A DNA stretch of 40,636 nucleotides from the NCBI GenBank assembly GCA_016783865.1, contig JADHVS010000014.1:1-40636 (forward strand). The letters are read 5' to 3'. Positions within the stretch are counted from its first letter, which is position 1. Each line of letters opens with the position of its first letter. This document shows positions 38,851-40,636 of the stretch, piece by piece. Position numbers and translations under genes: made by a program. The notes below the pieces were generated by a model. The model was given only the letters and a program-made list of their open reading frames with translations. It had not been told where the DNA came from and did not search any database. The stretch is from Bacteroidales bacterium. GTDB lineage: Bacteria; Bacteroidota; Bacteroidia; Bacteroidales; SM23-62.

Positions 38851-40621
38851 AGGAAATATTAAATATTACCTGATCATCTCCCAGATCTGGTATTTATGCC
38901 ATACCATGAGTGGGCTTGCACAAGTCCCGTATGATGATATATACCGAAACGAAGCGGAAAATTACCATGAGCAGATTGTTTTATTTACCGACCGTAATAT
39001 GTATGCGGTGAATGAAAGGATCTTTTTTCGGTCATTCTACAGGATGAACGGAGATATGGCAGAAGATATCCTGAGTAAAGTGTTATACGTTGAACTGGTC
39101 ACGCCCTCCGGCAGAACTGTTGCGAAGGGAAAATTTCGCCATGGTGGAAAGGGATGCTCAGGTTACCTGACCATTCCTGTGCAGGCATTGACAGGTAAAT
39201 ATTATCTCAGGTCCTACACACGGTGGATGCGTAATTATGACCCCCGGAATTATTGTTATGTCCCTCTGACCATAATCAATCCGTTTAAAAAGGATGTTCT
39301 GGATATGGGTGATGAAAGCTCTGCTGCCGATGCTGAAAGGTTCAGGATGGACCTTCAGGGAATTCAGTGTCAAACCAGCAAATCCAGCTATTCCCCGGGT
39401 GAGGAGGTACAACTTGATCTCTGCCTGTCGCCCGCTGAGTATTCCCTTCCCGGGGAGTATTGCGTAACGGTAGTACCTGCCGGCCTGGTTGATACCCTGG
39501 CCGCCCACGTAAACCTTAAGGTTCCCGGAACGGATGTGAATTTCAGTTTTGATTATCTGCCGGATATCCGGGGAGTATCCATTTCAGGAAGGGTGGTCCA
39601 AATTGAGGATCAGTTACCGGCCCCCGAAACAAGATTGCATTTTTCCCTCCTGGGAGAGAATCCCGGTTATTTTGCTGCCCGCTCCGATGAGATGGGCCGA
39701 TTCATTTTGACCGTGCCCGACAGGAGCGGTATCCAGGAGTTGTTTGTTGCCGGTGAAGCTTCAGATGGTATTAAGCGGGAAATCCGGATTGATCAGGATT
39801 TTGCATCGGTCCCTGTCCCTTTCGGAACGGGTCCCTTTTTACTTTCCCCGGAGAAGACTAAGGCAGCAACCCGGATGGCACTGAATATGCAACTTTCGAT
39901 GGCTTATGTGCAGGCTGATGTGGATTCCGCCGCTTCAACCGAAACAGGATCCATGGTCCCGTTTTATAGCATACCTCCATCAAAAATAATTATTGAAGAC
40001 TATGTTGACCTTCCAAACATGACAGAAGTTTTTGAAAACCTTGTTCCCGAAGTATTGGTTTATTTCCGAAGGGGCGAACCATATCTGAAGATCCTGAGTA
40101 AGAACACCGATATAATCCGGTTTCCACCACTAATATTAATTGACCAGATCCCGGTGTTTGACCAGAGGGCTGTCCTGTCCATGGATCCCTTGAAAATTGA
40201 GCGGATCGAGGTAATTGATGAAGTGTTTGTGAAAGGGAAAATGATGTTTGGCGGGATTATCATTTTTACTTCAGGAAAGGGTGACATGGCAGCCATTGAT
40301 CTGCCTGAAGGATCCTATTTTTTTGATTATCAATGCTTTCACCCGGGACGTTTAATAGAATCGAAAGATACAACAGGGATCTATCAAACTTCTGATGCCG
40401 GCTCCCTCACCGACCGATCGGGACGATTAAATAACGGGGACAGGATCCCGGATACCAGGAATACCCTGTTGTGGATCGATAATGTTTGCCTGGATACAGA
40501 TGAAAAGAAGACACTCCATTTTCGGTCGGCACCAGAGACAGGCGAATATCATATCCTTGTTCGTGGAGTATCCTTACAAGGTGACATACTCTATGGATCG
40601 GGAAAATTCAAAGTAGAATAG
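38837..40621 (+). CDS. Exported MG2-domain/TonB-plug-like protein, last gene of the receptor operon
   Basis: The 594-residue protein starts at ATG 38837, overlapping the DUF4249 gene by 14 bases. A signal peptide (about 1-28, ending SGLA-Q) precedes a macroglobulin MG2-like beta-domain (about 40-160: IVLFTDRNMYAVNERIFFRSF, then LSKVLYVELVTPSGR). A second beta-domain (about 180-320) follows, and about 400-480 is plug-like (VYFRRGEPYLKI, PLILIDQIPVFDQ, DPLKIERIEVI, FGGIIIFTSGKGD), resembling the segment before a TonB-dependent barrel. There is no barrel after it. Proteins of this make-up sit beside TonB receptors in Bacteroidota, but their role is not known. The last bases (40622-40636) contain no gene start I can identify. 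Confidence 0.82.
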   Translation: MMNNKGNIKYYLIISQIWYLCHTMSGLAQVPYDDIYRNEAENYHEQIVLFTDRNMYAVNERIFFRSFYRMNGDMAEDILSKVLYVELVTPSGRTVAKGKFRHGGKGCSGYLTIPVQALTGKYYLRSYTRWMRNYDPRNYCYVPLTIINPFKKDVLDMGDESSAADAERFRMDLQGIQCQTSKSSYSPGEEVQLDLCLSPAEYSLPGEYCVTVVPAGLVDTLAAHVNLKVPGTDVNFSFDYLPDIRGVSISGRVVQIEDQLPAPETRLHFSLLGENPGYFAARSDEMGRFILTVPDRSGIQELFVAGEASDGIKREIRIDQDFASVPVPFGTGPFLLSPEKTKAATRMALNMQLSMAYVQADVDSAASTETGSMVPFYSIPPSKIIIEDYVDLPNMTEVFENLVPEVLVYFRRGEPYLKILSKNTDIIRFPPLILIDQIPVFDQRAVLSMDPLKIERIEVIDEVFVKGKMMFGGIIIFTSGKGDMAAIDLPEGSYFFDYQCFHPGRLIESKDTTGIYQTSDAGSLTDRSGRLNNGDRIPDTRNTLLWIDNVCLDTDEKKTLHFRSAPETGEYHILVRGVSLQGDILYGSGKFKVE

Positions 40622-40636
40622 AATGAATCTGGCCTT

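Overview
The window looks like the chromosome of an uncultured or environmental Bacteroidota, most likely of the order Bacteroidales or Marinilabiliales. Several large secreted proteins end in a type IX secretion (T9SS) C-terminal sorting domain with a YPNP-type motif. Exported proteins are mostly Sec signal-peptide proteins or lipoproteins with a loose lipobox. There is a TonB-dependent receptor with STN and carboxypeptidase-regulatory-like domains, a DUF4249 lipoprotein and a DUF5916 protein. Shine-Dalgarno sites are weak or absent, and TTG or GTG starts are plausible for several genes. No rRNA, tRNA, CRISPR array, integrase or transposase was seen.

Layout. (1) 1-3165: the 3' end of a large T9SS adhesin-like protein, a small putative lipoprotein and an exported ADP-ribosylglycohydrolase. 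(2) 3153-21543: a glucuronoxylan-degradation island. On the minus strand it runs GPH-family sugar symporter, GH10 xylanase, GH115 alpha-glucuronidase, a broken uroporphyrinogen-decarboxylase-like methyltransferase, a class I methyltransferase, a GH30 xylanase with the glucuronate-recognition motif of subfamily 8, and a DUF5060/TIM-barrel putative hydrolase. At its head lie a LacI-type regulator remnant, a divergent second GH30 enzyme, and a second, multiply broken GH115 copy. (3) 21687-23663: a T9SS protein with two copies of an unrecognised module and three Ig-like (BIG2) domains, ending in a probable bidirectional terminator. (4) 23803-27640: the glycerol operon glpD-glpK-glpF. (5) 27827-31212: a DUF5916 outer-membrane-type gene broken by one in-frame TGA, a pirin remnant and a CE1-like esterase. 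(6) 31315-40621: a small repeat cluster, a GH-A-clan TIM-barrel enzyme, and a translationally overlapping operon of an exported protein of unknown family, a TonB-dependent receptor, a DUF4249 lipoprotein and an MG2/plug-like protein.

How the genes work together. The island gives a coherent path for (4-O-methyl)glucuronoxylan. T9SS-exported GH30 enzymes cut the backbone outside the cell, GH10 shortens it, GH115 removes (methyl)glucuronic acid, the esterase may remove acyl groups, and the GPH symporter imports the products. No SusC/SusD pair is present in the island, which is unusual for a Bacteroidota polysaccharide locus.

The most notable feature is gene decay. Five genes in about 21 kb are inactivated or reduced to remnants: the UroD-like gene, the LacI regulator, the second GH115, the DUF5916 gene and the pirin. 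The two GH115 copies form roughly 2.9-kb direct repeats around the transporter, GH10 and GH30 genes. TGA serves as the stop of several intact genes, so the in-frame TGAs are best read as nonsense mutations (or assembly errors), not recoding. All family assignments rest on motifs recognised by eye; no database search was possible.
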